A DNA stretch of 64,000 nucleotides from Thereva unica (Eukaryota; Arthropoda; Insecta; Diptera; Therevidae). The notes beneath the pieces were generated by a model. That model was not told the DNA's origin and did not search any database. It was given only the letters and a program-made list of their open reading frames with translations. Within the stretch, counting starts at the first letter, position 1, and each line of letters starts with the position of its first letter. Positions 34,761 through 46,553 of the stretch are shown here, piece by piece. Where the stretch lies: NCBI GenBank assembly GCA_949987705.1, contig OX465283.1:49948953-50012952 (forward strand), read 5' to 3'. A program made the translations under genes and the position numbers.

Positions 34761-36449
34761 CACCCTGTAGGCAAGGGGAAATTTACTGTAAAATTACTTG
34801 GGAGGAAAAGGAAAATTTTAAAAAGGATAGGCGAGGAAAAAAATAATAAATGAAGGGAGTCGAAAAGTTTTTGGAAAAAAAGCAAGTCGAGTCGGAGTCA
34901 GTGAGAGAACTTCCTGATTTTTTTGTGAATTTTGGATCCGAGATCGGTCTGTTTATAATTGTTTTTCTTTTACAAAAAAAGGCTAGTGGAAAAGTTTCCT
35001 GGTCTTTCCTAGTTTGTGCCCGGAGTTGTGTTGTTTTTGAAAACTGGCTAGTATTTTTTAGAAGCTGGAACGAGAGTCGTTTCGCTGTTCCTAAAATTGA
35101 GAGCGAGAGGTCTGGACCTGAATTGGACTTTTCTTAGACTGTCATCTGTAAGAAGCAATATCCTTTGATAAGAAAGGCATGTTCCGGCTTTTTTGTTTTC
35201 CGTGACGGAAACCCTGGATCCCTATTTTCATATTGTTGGAAGTACCTTATTTTGGGCTGCATCGAATTACGGATTTCCTGTAAGTTATGCAAGGTTTTTT
35301 TCTTTACGATTAGCACGGTAAGGCAGCAGAAAAGCAAGCACGAGGTTTTCTTTCCTGAAGTGAGGGGATTATTGCTCCCTTCAAAGAGATGTCAGGCTTT
35401 CGTTCACCCTCCAGTTGGAGAAGTTGAAGATGTGTAAAACTGATTTTTAATCTGGTGCTGTTGGGACAGATTGAAAATAGCCTTCTCACCCCTTTTGAAG
35501 ATAACATTATCCGTCAAGATTAGCGGCTGGACCACAAGTTGATTTTTTTGTGTTATTTTGTTTAAAATATAACTCTTCGGGTTTTTGACTAATGTGTCAA
35601 CTCATATTGAACATATTTTATATTTTAATTTAATATACACATACTTTTCTTGCTTTAATTCATTAAATTTATTACTAAAACCATAACTTTAATAGTAGTT
35701 AGTATTATATCTATAATATTCATAATATTCTTGATAATTATTTGTGAATTTGTGTTGCCCTTGTCAGAAATATTTGGTTCTTTGTTGGTTACGGGAAATG
35801 TGTTTTTTTCGTTAAGTGATGCTATTGATTGTAATCACCTTATTGGCCAATACTGTGAGTTTTCTTTTTATCTTGAGATCATATCTATGTAACTATAAGA
35901 ACGAACCTTAATATTGTTGACTTTGCTCATTGAATTTTGATAATGGACACGGAGTTATAAGTTATTGTCGTGATTGATAGTTATTCCTTGTAATTGTTAT
36001 TCTGTTGATTAAATGTTTATAGTTAATAGAATGACCATGCATTAAATTTTTTTTTGGTGGAATGGTTGAGGGGGGGATCATTTCTTTTCAGGGTTGACGC
36101 GGCTCGGGCGATGACCGGAGAATGATGGACGGAAGTCAAAGTTGCACAGACACAGGTAAGTGGTGAACCAACCGCGGTAAGCCCCGGCCACACACCCCAC
36201 GACCCCTCCGGCGAGCTAGACAACTCCGTGTGGCCGGCGTAGGAGTTCCGGATTTTCTGTTATTTCTTATGTATGGTGTTGGCTCCTTGGCCATTCTCTT
36301 CAGGGCTTATGGCTAAGGGGGGTAACACCGCGCATAAGTGGCGCCCAATAAATGGTCGCGCCATTATGCTATTACATGGTTCCTTATGCATATCTTTTCA
36401 TGTAAATAACATACCATCTAAAGTTAAAGAAAGAAAAATTTTGGTAATT
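34761..36449. other. interior of foldback element, unassigned
   Basis: No recognised protein. The 36060-36350 part is GC-richer and contains TGGCGCCCAA (36339-36348), which resembles a retroelement primer-binding site, but no LTR pair could be defined around it. Confidence 0.35.
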
Positions 36450-36556
36450 TTAACTTACTCCCAATTTGAAATTGTTTAGTCCCAATTTGACATTGTTTAG
36501 TCCCAATTTGAAATTGATTAATCCCAATTTGATATTGTTTAGTCCAAATTTGAAGT
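36450..36556 (-). repeat. 21-bp tandem array (right arm, inverted)
   Basis: About five units of the form TTTAGTCCCAATTTGAAATTG, the reverse complement of the left-arm unit, run up to the right terminus. Confidence 0.88.
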
Positions 36557-36916
36557 TGAAAAGGTATAGTTGGGCTATCGGATGCAACGTTCAATGTTTT
36601 AGAAGAGTTTGTATGTCAAATGTACACCTTAAAAGAGATAAACCGAGTTAACGATGGTAGAATGGCTATTTTTTCTGCGAATTACAAGACATCAAAAGTA
36701 ACTGAAACTTTTTTAAAGAAAATGAAGAGTTTTAATGGTTCCTCTCTACCACCATGTAAAAGCGAGTTGACACAGCAAATAAAACGTAGTTGCTATATAG
36801 CTACTCGCTGGACACACGCCTATTTAAAAGTTCCAACGCGTGCAAGATGTGCAAGATCAGGGGTAGTAGCACGTAGGTTGTTTCATTCGACCTCTTTATA
36901 CAAAAAATCAGATTGA

Positions 36917-39799
36917 AACAATTTACAAGCGGCCACCCCAGGCAAGACTTCAAGACCAGTTGTGTTCATCACTAGTGTCGACAGCAGTTTTATCGACTGG
37001 TCCCACAACTAAGTTCCAACCACGTCCAATCGAACGAGAACCGGTCTACGTTTGTCCGTTTTCTTCGCCCCTTCCGGATAGCTTCTGGATTGATTCTGCC
37101 AAAAAAAAAGAGAGAACCCGCAGAGCTAATAACAAGGGCGTGCCTACATAAGACCTGTTCCATTCTTGGCTGCACTAAGTAACTTTGGGTTCGGCCTTGA
37201 ATTAAGAACCGACCGTTCAGTATCTATATTCTATGTTTTGAATGAACTTATTGTTAACACGATTTTTTGGAATTTCTGTATCCTGAAGAGGCCCAAACAT
37301 ATTTTAGCCCCAGACCGCGCAAGTTGTGGGCAAGGGCGTGGTTATGCCTTGTAAAGTCTATGGTTAACCCTATTTGTCCCAATTTATACGAAAATAGTTT
37401 CATCAATGCAATCAATGGACTGAGAGAGTGTCCCATGAGATTTGTGGGTTTGGGCGGGGGCTGGTGCAGGTTTATACGCTCAGACCAAGAGTAGTAGGAT
37501 TTTATTTTTGAAAGGAGGCGTCAGTAAGACGTAAGTCCTGCTCAACTCTAACTGCAGGGAATGTGCTAATCAAATAGCTTACAAAGTTATTTGTACCTAG
37601 ATGTAGATCCTAAAATGAGTTTTCTATTAAGCCGCATTTTTAAAAATTCAAAATTTCAGATGCAGAACTATTTTGATTACATAACATTTCAAACAGCTAC
37701 AATTTAAAAATTGGATTTGAAATTTTTCAATATTTTTTTGGATTATATTATGTATAGAGGTAAATTTCCTAGTTCTATTGAGCTAAAGCTCTTGGGGGGA
37801 TGTCCTCATTTCCTCCCTTGTATCCGCCACTGCTTAAGGTAAATGAACGCGCACATCCTTTAGAGTTATCGCACGTTGCCTAAATTCGAATTATGCATTT
37901 GTTGAAAAGAAAGTTACCGCACTATCTTGCACATGCAATTGATACTTTTTTCAAGTTGAATGGGCTTGACCAACAGTTGGCAACCTCCGACCCGGAGTTT
38001 TTTTTAGAAGAAATTGTTGGTGCAAACAAGTAAAATTTTGCCCCTTTTTCGGTTAAAATACTTCACACTCAACCCTCAAAAGTGACAGCGCTGCTCGGTA
38101 TATCTCCAAATATTGTGAACTTGAGCAAGTTTTGCTCTAAAATCAAATGTAACAGAAAAGTTGATTGTCGCCAGGGGCTGGAGCAGAATGTACAAGCATA
38201 CACACTTTGGCGCCCAGCGACTTACTCTTATCCCAAAAGATAAGACAGAAGCAGCCACAGCACGGCCTCATGTTTGTGCCCTTCGGGGGGCCGCAATATC
38301 AGCGTTAATTATCATAAATTGCAGGGCAACACCACTTAAAGACTTAAATGAGCTCGTCCTCAACTAGCTTCAGCCATCTTAAGAGGTGATTACAGGTGGG
38401 CCCAGAAACTAATCACACCTTAACGTGCTCGACAAATTAATTAGCAGCAAGTGCTGCTGTTTTTCTACACATCGATGCAGTTTGAAGCTGTTTTCATTTT
38501 GCTATTCTCGGTTGCCATCAATTATCGGTCTACGAAACATAAGAAAATTGTCTCCAGCAAAGGCCAGTTACGGATCTGACCTTTAACGTTGGATGCTAAG
38601 GTCGTTACTGAGTTGTCCACTTCTTTGGAAAAATGCTAACTATAAGAGAGGCTGCATTGGTGTCGGATCAAGGTATGTTACTATGCCACATATTATACAT
38701 GGCAGAATGATGATAAATCGTTGTCAATGACATGGGGTGTTGTGTGCATAAAGTGGCTCAAATTAATTGATGCTGTCATTGGAATGAAGGAAATAAATGG
38801 ATCAATTATTATGTGGATCAGACACAATGACGATAAAGGAAAATTCAATGTGATTTGTTGTTTCTTTTTCCAATTTTTCAGGATTTTATACAGTTTTTGG
38901 AATTCTTCAAGGATATACAGGGAGAAGGAAGTAGATATAAGTAGCAACGCAAAATTAATCAGACATATGTATAATACACCTTCTTGACATATAATACACC
39001 TAGATTTATATCACTTCACGCGGTGAGCTGTCAATTAAAACTTGACCATTCGACGATGTCTTGATTATTTTCCAGAATTCCTTTGCTATAATTATTAAAT
39101 TGTTTGGAAAGCAATTTATTTTTTCTGAAAAGTGTAGTTAGTGTTATTTTTAATCAAACAACTATTATTACTATTTTATTATTTTACTAGTGACAATTCA
39201 AGGTTTATTTTAAAAAAAACTCATTGTATTGACTATTTTAGTATTGATGTAGTCTCATATTAAAAATTGATATTAAAAAGAAGAATTTAAGCTATTAGTA
39301 CAGGTAAATTAGGCCGAACAAGCGAATTAGTGGAGCTTTTGGATCGATTTGACAGAAGTTGAGGTGCGAGATCAACGAAAGCCTGAGCCCGATCAAGGTA
39401 TGGAAGTATTCCATCCTTTCTATGCGGAAACCTGATCTCTTGTGAGCCAAAAATGCAATTCTCTAGCCTTATGGTTCTCTACCGTTATGGTTCCACCGTA
39501 TATTTAAAAAACGGTTCTACTGCCGATAAGTATATCGATCGTAGACATAAATGATATCATCCTCTGAAAGGATTGGACTGCATTAAGCCAAATAACATAA
39601 GGGTAAACTCATATAGACCCAATAGCGATTGATATGTAATGATATGCTCGTACCAAATCCGCCTTCGCAAAAATTGTGAACCGTGAAGATTCCGAGAGAA
39701 GTTATGTAGGTGCAGAATTGGATATCTGTCCAGCACAGTGATTGCATTAAGGCGACGGTAATCACCATGGGGTTGATTCGTTGATTGGACGGTAAATTG
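36917..39799. other. intergenic, no gene supported; non-repetitive patch at 38260-38480
   Basis: Short frames only. 38260-38480 is less AT-rich, shares nothing with other parts of the window, and contains TTAATTA-type words, so it is a candidate conserved non-coding element. I see no RNA gene. Confidence 0.35.
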
Positions 39800-39803
39800 G
39801 CAT

Positions 39804-39845
39804 TAGGGCCGGCTTTACATATTTTGGCGCCCTGTGCGAGATATG
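39804..39845 (+). mobile_element. possible DNA-transposon end fragment
   Basis: AGGGCCGGCTTTACATATTT, then GGCGCCCTGTGCGA, resembles a terminal sequence common among animal DNA transposons, possibly hAT, as far as I can recall. There is no partner end nearby. Confidence 0.3.
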
Positions 39846-39985
39846 TTTATGCTCCTTTAGACATTTCTTTTAGGTATATTACCTATGTTATTAAGCACAA
39901 ATTATACACCAACCCGAGTAAGCATAAAATATGGGGTTACAGCGGGCGAACACTGGCCTTTTAGGAGTCCATAAGGGCTCACGAC

Positions 39986-40198
39986 TAGTGATGAGCAAGA
40001 CTGTTCTTTCACTTGTCGTGATCTTGCTAAATGTGCAAGACAAGACGTTTTGCTCATCACTGATGAACTTTTGTCACTTAGAGATGAGCAGAAAGTCTGG
40101 CTATCTTGATCTGGCAGTCTTGTCTTGTCCTAGTCCTGTTTTATCTTGGTGTTGTTTTGGTCTTGCTAAATTTGCAAGACCAGTCTTGCTCATCACTA
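39986..40198. mobile_element. TAGTGATGAGCAAGA MITE, copy C
   Basis: The left end is TAGTGATGAGCAAGACTG and the right end, inverted, is CAGTCTTGCTCATCACTA. The interior has TCTTG/CAAGA-rich stretches and an internal GCTCATCACT, which suggests two copies fused or nested. The element interrupts a sequence with TTACAGCGGGCGAAC that also occurs near 10704. Confidence 0.7.
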
Positions 40199-41019
40199 CT
40201 CATGACGGCCAAATTCGTTCAAAAGATTTAAATGGCCGAGAAGTGAGCTGTTCAGACGAACATATGACGGCAAATTTTAACCAACAAAAATATTCTGCAC
40301 GAAATGTTGTGTTTTATGTGCTCTGTGGAAACTTGATGTACAACCGTTCTTTTGATTACTATACTTACTCGAAAAAGGAAGTGTGTTAACACATTATATA
40401 CGATAATGGTAAGATCAGGCGGAGTTAAGCGCTAGTTCGTAAAAGCAAGTGGAAACAATTTACAGTTTTGATGCTACTTTTCCCATCTATAGAATAATTT
40501 GTCTATGGTATTATGAACAAATGGTATTCAACATCGCGTTTGTCTATTTCCGGCAAAACAAAAGACTTTTGTCCGAAAATAATAAAAGTTGAGCCACGTA
40601 CAAGCTTATAATGTACATACATCTGTAAACTACAATCAATGCGTTGTCCAGTACTATCATAAAAATTGAAAGTTCCGATAAAATTCCGTTTATTGCAGAA
40701 CCGCGCGAATGTTGGCTTTCTCTGAACACCAACAAAGGTTTTGTTTAGGGTACGTGAAACCCTTGTGCTTGGGAGATTGAGTGAGCGAGGTATGTATATC
40801 GATAAGTCTCTTTTTTTCTTTATTTTTTTTTTGTTTTTTTTTTTGTTTTTTTTTTTGCCAAACATGGTACACTTAAACTTAGTACAAAAATCAAATACAA
40901 TGCAATACCATATTATGACTATTGTACAAATGGGCTGTATAGTTAATTTATACTTTGTCATCTTAAGTCTATGGTTAATTCATGGTAATTGTGATGCCAA
41001 GAAGGATATAATTTTTTTT
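40199..41019. other. intergenic with poly-T tract
   Basis: A T-rich low-complexity run at about 40808-40856 produces false lysine-rich or phenylalanine-rich frames. Otherwise unassigned. Confidence 0.4.
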
Positions 41020-42010
41020 TGCTGGAGTAGGTAATTAACATGACCTTTACTGATGTTGAGTTGTAATTTATTGGTGGTACACCAGTCTTGCAACGCGTTT
41101 AGCTTTGTTTGAAAGAAAGTTACGACATAGATGAGTTGCGGAATATTCTGTAGTTTTTCTGAAAGGTTTCAGATAAATATATTGACTAACAATGGGCATA
41201 GATGGTTAGCATGAGCCACACCGGAAGCTGCTTCGATTTCTTTTTACAGGAATCCTTGAAATTTGACAACCCGAGTCCTATTGAACGATTTAATCCATCC
41301 CAGGGCAGAGTCTGATATTCCAAATATCAGTAGTTTTTTACTAAAAATATGGTTATCAGCACGATCAAAGGCTTTGCCAGTATAAACCGTATCTGTTTGA
41401 TGACCGTTCTCCATACCACATAGTAGATCGGAGGTTAGAATCCTTAGGTTTGTAGTAGTCGATCGTCCCTTTCTGAAACCATGTTGCAGATCATTCAGTC
41501 GATTATAGGAACAATAGTTTCTCGAGAAATTTAGCAATTGTTGATAAGAGATCAGTCGTCAGCCAAATAGAGATACATCAGTATAGAAACTCTAGTGTCA
41601 GTGTGCTTACTTGTAGGGTCAATGTACATTGAAAAAGACTTTGGGCAAAAAACTTCAATGAATTTGTCCAATGAATTTGTCAGCAAACTGTTGCAAATTT
41701 CTTGTGGACATGAGTATTGTTTTTTGCTGTCACAGTCGAAGAAGGAAAGAGGGAACAATAGAGGGTCCTATATTTCTCTCACTTGAACTCCAACAGAATT
41801 GGAGGGATCTGCATCTCCCGGGGAAGCTCGTGTAGCTCTCAAGTGGTACTATTGCCCAGCACTGGTTTATTGGTAGAACCGAAGATAATGATACCAGAGG
41901 ACGTATAATAAAGCTCCCTTGCAAGCTGCCTTTTACGTTTTTTTTTTCAAACACAAGCTTTGTTTACTTCGTGTGCACATCCGTGGGTTGTGTTTTGCAT
42001 TGTGAAAGTC
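41020..42010 (-). pseudogene. degenerate non-LTR LINE fragment, same family as 15990-16640
   Basis: The minus strand reads QHGFRKGRSTTTNLRILTSD, an AFDRADNHIFSKKLL segment (the RT motif with its Asp-containing box degraded) and LGWIKSFNRTRVVKFQG near 41244-41540. Both flanks share sequence with 15990-16640: ACACCAGTCTTGCAACGCGTTTAG-like downstream and GGGGAAGCTCGTGTAGCTCT upstream. The RT region resembles Jockey or CR1-like elements. The catalytic YADD portion is lost in this copy. Confidence 0.7.
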
Positions 42011-42270
42011 GGTACTGATTGACATAGGGTGGATTCGGGGTGGTACTCGACTTGCGCTCAAATTTTTGAATGCGGTCACTACAGGTCCGTATTCGATTCC
42101 ACTAATTCCCTAATTCATGTTTCCACGCCTCTACCCCAAATAATATTCCTTATTTCCTGTCTTCACACTTTAAAGCGGCTACTGCCGAGAAAGAAAAACG
42201 AGAAAGTCATCTACTGTTGGATCATCGACGTCAGCTGGAGTTGGCAGGTCTTCCTCTTGTCTGTCTATGC

Positions 42271-42367
42271 TAACTATTAGAGCTTGCTGTTCAATATTTC
42301 ACTACAAGTATGGAAATTCGACAGGACAAAGGGACTCACTTTTGAACTCTAGTCTTTGACATAAAAA
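42271..42367 (+). mobile_element. tRNA-derived SINE, 3' fragment
   Basis: AGAGCTTGCTGTTC, then degraded body, then GACAAAGGGACT and CTAGTCTTTGACATAAAAAA match the 3' end of the SINE at 62906-63360. 5'-truncated and diverged. Confidence 0.65.
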
Positions 42368-44785
42368 AAGTTGCTGGTGCCGAGATCTGAAATGAGAGCC
42401 ACAGTCCTAGTGGTAAGTTTGATCAAGAGTGCCAAAGTCAAGTCTTTCGAGCAAAACAGACGTGTATCAAAGATTATTTTCTGACTGTTAACTGATTTAT
42501 TTAATACCTGATAAGAACCTTGGATGAAATTAAATTTTATTATGAATTGAATCATTCAGAGTAGCGTCGGGCTAATATATTATATCTAAATACATTTAAA
42601 ATCAACAAATTGGTGTTTGCATACTAAAGCTTTATAAAAATTTAAGTAATTGTTTCACAAGATAAGAATGGATTTTTTTAATAGGCGATTCCTCTTAATC
42701 AATTAAGCACTCATCTCTAAAATGCACATCGAACTTTAAGGAAAAGCATATGACAAACTTTATTTTAATTTTAACATAGTTTATTATGAAAAAGCCACGC
42801 TTTACTTTAGCATCTGCACTGTTAACAAAACATTAAACAAGTCGGACCCAGTTGAACGTTCTTAAAGGAAATTGAAATAAACACCGACCAACGACTAGCA
42901 TACCAATTACCAAAAAATTCTCCGAAAATGACGCAAAATAATAAAAGCCTTTTCATCGCTCATAATGACTCTAAATGTAATTCCGATTCAAAAGGCCATC
43001 TCCATTCTTTTGATTGCTTGCTGAAAAGACTAACTTTGCATACCTCCAAACAAAACCACTTGTAAAGGTAAATTGGTAAATGGTAGGCAAACATCGGTAG
43101 TTAGCAAATGGACAAAGTGAAACCTCAGCCAGAAGTTATGCACGCAAAAAAAAACACTCCGGTTGATAAAAGGACTCACGTTTTTATCAAAGGCTGAATA
43201 TTGAAAAGAAGAATCATCAAAACTACATAAAGGAGGACCATAAAGGGCATTCGATCGACATCCAAGATTTCATGGCTTTTGTCTGGCAATTCACAGGAGC
43301 AAGAAAAGCTTCCCACGTAGCCGTCATTTGATACGATCAAGATGCCATCTCCGATATTTAAATTTCGGTGCTGAAAAGTCCCTCATCCCTGACGTAAGGA
43401 TATCTGAATAGCGGAGTTGGGGATAAGGGTCTGCCAAAGCAGCAAAAGGTTCCATCTATTGTTCGCAAAGAACGCCTTCTTGAACTGCACACACATCACA
43501 TGTGCTGTCGGTCCCATAGTGTTCACGGTTTTCTTCATCAGGTTGATATCTCGCGGTGGCCAAACTCTCAATAAAATTGAATGAAGGGGAAAAATGTTCG
43601 TCCTTAGTTGCTGAAGGTTTAGTAATCATCAGGTGGCTTACTCGATTCCTATGAAGTGTTCATATCCTTTTACAACTTCTTTCTGATGGGGGAGAATTTT
43701 TTGAAATTTAACTCTTTTTGCCACGAAAAAAAATCATTCACAATCAGTCAAGAAAATGATGAGGAATGGGCTCAACTATCCGAGGTCGTGGATCATTCAT
43801 TGTCTTGAAATTGCCAAGAATTTTTCAACGATATCAAATGCACTTTTCACATCCTCTTCAGACAACTTTTTATCCATTTATTGGAAGGAAACCTTCCATT
43901 GCAGGTGGGTGCACTTGCCTCAATTGAAAACCGAACATTTTTATATAAAAGCAATTTTTTAAATCGTGAGAATATATCAATTAAATTTTTTTGCGTTTTC
44001 TTAGGTTGGTCTGATTGCGTAATCAGAAAAAATAGGTTCTGTAATATTTGATACCAACTTTTTTAGCAGGGAATCTAACAATAAATAGGACGAATGGAAG
44101 GAAACAAAATTCCTGTTTATGCAATAAGTGACTTTGGCATCTTATAGCACTTTATTACCAATTTTATTATTTTTCCAAATATATACCCGACTAGTTTTGG
44201 TAAAATATGTTACATCCTATGAATTTATGATTTTATTATAATTATGCCTTTGAAATATGCCAAAAGATTTTAGGCAATCAAGAGACCGCGCAAAGCTGTT
44301 AGCTGAGTATTTTCTTATAACATTTTCTCTCGAAGATTCATTGCCACAAGCTAAATCATTCTCATGATTCCCTTAAAAACAAGAATGAGTATAAACAACT
44401 AAATGAATATCTTTCTTCGAAGTCGTTAGACAAGTACTTCACGATTGTAGGTTTCGTGACCACGTTGGTTAGTTGGGTATAGATCTTTTCAAACTCAGCG
44501 ACATTTCGCGCAGGCTGAGGTAAAAAACACTTAATAATGTTTAAAAGCTTTACAAGCTCATCCTAATCAAATCACTACGGTCTACAGAAACAAGGTAATG
44601 TCAAAGAAAGATTAGAGAGAGACTGTCATTAGAGACGATGCACTAGGAATGCAACTTCGCATGAAATCCTGGCAGATGAGAGTAGGGACATCAATAAAAT
44701 AACAACTTTTCATTGGTGTTAGATATTGTAACAAAAAAAATCGTGGTTCGTAAGTTACAATTTGGAAGAATTGACTCCAATGGAA
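42368..44785. other. intergenic, no gene supported
   Basis: No frame exceeds 70 codons and none is recognised. No shared repeats noted. Confidence 0.4.
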
Positions 44786-44789
44786 GAAT

Positions 44790-45200
44790 TTACGCAAAAA
44801 TGGCGGCGAGACAAACGAAAAGAGATCAATGATTGCAATCTATGTGGAAGAAAGAAACAAGACAATGGACAGGATGTCATATAATATAACTCCAGCAACG
44901 CCGAAGAAAGAAGCAACATTGAAACTAAAAACTAAGAAATCAGAAGGTGCAGACTGAGGTCCAGCAGAATTGCTCAAAATCAGCATTGCTGCTACATTTG
45001 AGCAGATGTGAACCAAGAAGGATTACCAAGTAAATGGAACAATAATTATTAACTTGCCAAAAAAAGGATCTCTAAAAGGATGTGTAAAATCAAAATTAAG
45101 GTATTACCATATGAAACATTAAAACAAAAATTCTTGCCTCCATAATTCTTTGTAGAATTGAGGATAAAATAGATTGCCAGCTGTGAGGAAGTCCGCCACA
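44790..45200 (+). pseudogene. degenerate LINE reverse transcriptase fragment
   Basis: The + strand shows remnants ordered like the N-terminal RT region of RTE-type elements: a KSEGAD.GPAELLK stretch, then NGTIIINLPKKGSLKGC, then remnants like ETLKQKFLPP and IDCQL. In-frame stops and frameshifts are frequent. A second remnant (CQFGFKREN) at about 45815-45845 may continue the same copy after an insertion. Confidence 0.5.
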
Positions 45201-46400
45201 AGGGGGGGGGGGCAACTGGAACGATTTGCCTGAGCCCCAGGAATAAAGTGAAACCAAAAAGTTAAAACCGCACATACCTATGCACTAATCATCTAGGGAC
45301 CCGGAAACTTATTTGAAGCCCAAAATGTCAGAACCGCCATATTCCTGCATTCTAATTGTAAAGCAGGCAGTAGTCTAGAGCCTAAAACACAAGCACGCAG
45401 CACGCTTAAATATGTTATGTTTGTGTATGGATATGCACTCTACTACTCATCATATTTAAATAGCAAACATAATATCATGCCATGATTTTAACTTGACTGA
45501 TCTATACATGATCTTATAGACCATCACCTGGTGACAGATTTAGGCCCCCTATTTTCTCATGCTAGCCTCGAAAAGGGTTGAAAGGTAGATCGATGTTGAG
45601 TTGGAAAAAATTAAATTATGGTGTCGCTCCTGGGGGATAGCGTAACGTAACGTATTTTTCGTAACAGAAATAAGAGACGTATCACTGTAATACTGTTAAA
45701 CAGGAATTAAGCATGTGAATTCATATAGGAATTCAAACATAAAATTAAACAGATCAAGCCTAGAGCTTTATCATAAACAAAACTAAGGGTTTTCATCAAG
45801 AAGAATCTAAAAAACTGCCAGTTCGGATTCAAAAGAGAGAATAAAGTCAGAATATTTTTGAACCCACCATATGAAGGTAATACCAACTATTTCGTAATAT
45901 AGATAAAAGGAAAGAATATACATAAGCTTTTCAATCGCTTGGCTGAAACCCGCATTCTCAGAAGAAAACAACTACACCGCACTAGAACCAAATATGTACC
46001 TACAGCACGAAGAAAGGTTAGCTGCCAGACATTAAACAACACCCCGTCATTTGTAAGAAACCAGTGCCAAGATCCGAAAAGAAATCACCATTCCAATACG
46101 ATGCCGATGCGCTCGCTAGGGAGTATGTGTGGCGACAGCCAACGCCAACGTAAATGGAGCTTAAAAGGCGAAGTAACTACGCGCGAAGTATGTCACGCCT
46201 ATTAGCTTTCTGGATGTCATGAACACAATATGTTTATACCCTACACACTCAATACGAGTTAATATAAGTAAGTTACTAAGTTACAAAAATAACTAAAATA
46301 TATTCAAATCTATATTTAATTTTTTAAATCACTGGCAGTATTTTTTCTATGATTAGACTCATAACTGCACTGTACTGGTACATTTGCGCGTTACGTTTAA
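45201..46400. other. intergenic, no gene supported
   Basis: A G9 run lies at about 45204. 45935-46205 is GC-richer and holds an 88-codon frame (Arg/Gln/Thr-rich) with no recognised domain. It could be LINE-derived. Confidence 0.35.
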
Positions 46401-46553
46401 GGCCCCCATACACGGTCAAATTGGATGTACATCCAGATTTTCATCAAACCCATAAACCTAATGTATTTTGATCGGCCGACCTGCCAACAATCGATAGTTT
46501 TGGTTGTACAACCGCACTTCGATGTACATCCAATTTGACCGTGTGTAGGGGCC
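46401..46553. mobile_element. 153-bp MITE with 33-bp terminal inverted repeats
   Basis: The left end is GGCCCCCATACACGGTCAAA, then TTGGATGTACATC. The right end is the exact inverse apart from two bases (GATGTACATCCAATTTGACC, then GTGTGTAGGGGCC). The interior is 87 bp with no coding content. I could not identify a convincing target duplication or assign a superfamily. Confidence 0.8.

Larger units (their letters stand above)
34064..36568. mobile_element. foldback-type element with 21-bp repeat arms
   Basis: The left end TATACCTTTTCAACTTCAAA is matched in reverse complement at the right end (36549-36568). Each end runs directly into an array of 21-bp units of the form CAATTTCAAATTGGGACTAAA: eight and a part on the left, about five inverted on the right. 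The host ORF breaks at these ends, so they are the real borders, and TA may be the duplicated target. Inverted arrays of short repeats at the termini recall Drosophila Foldback elements, but no relationship is shown. The interior holds a minus-strand 107-codon frame and a long unassigned stretch. Confidence 0.7.
33912..36850 (+). pseudogene. uncharacterised family (HAF-GCD / LPPCKSEL), split by an insertion
   Basis: Two + strand blocks belong together. Block 1 (about 33912-34063) encodes LPAFHAFAGCDFNPSFYRRG and TKPFELMEQNERY. Block 2 (about 36569-36850) is open in one frame: LSDATFNVLEEFVCQMY, then SLPPCKSELTQQIKRSCYIA and WTHAYLKVPT. I recognise this pairing of an H-A-F-x-G-C-D motif and an LPPC-x(n)-Y-A segment from uncharacterised, often transposon-associated proteins in many animals. 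I do not know the function. The N-terminal part and the C-terminus after LKVPT are missing. The 2.5-kb element at 34064-36568 separates the blocks. Confidence 0.6.

Noticed and set aside
34710..36348. LTR with primer-binding site inside the foldback element
   Set aside because: TGGCGCCCAA at 36339 resembles a primer-binding site and a TG...CA pair can be drawn upstream, but no second LTR, polypurine tract or target duplication was found. The opposite-strand ORF also reads across the supposed LTR start.
40503..40961. 152-codon minus-strand frame
   Set aside because: It crosses a poly-T tract that encodes a lysine run, overlaps other shadow frames, and has no domain.
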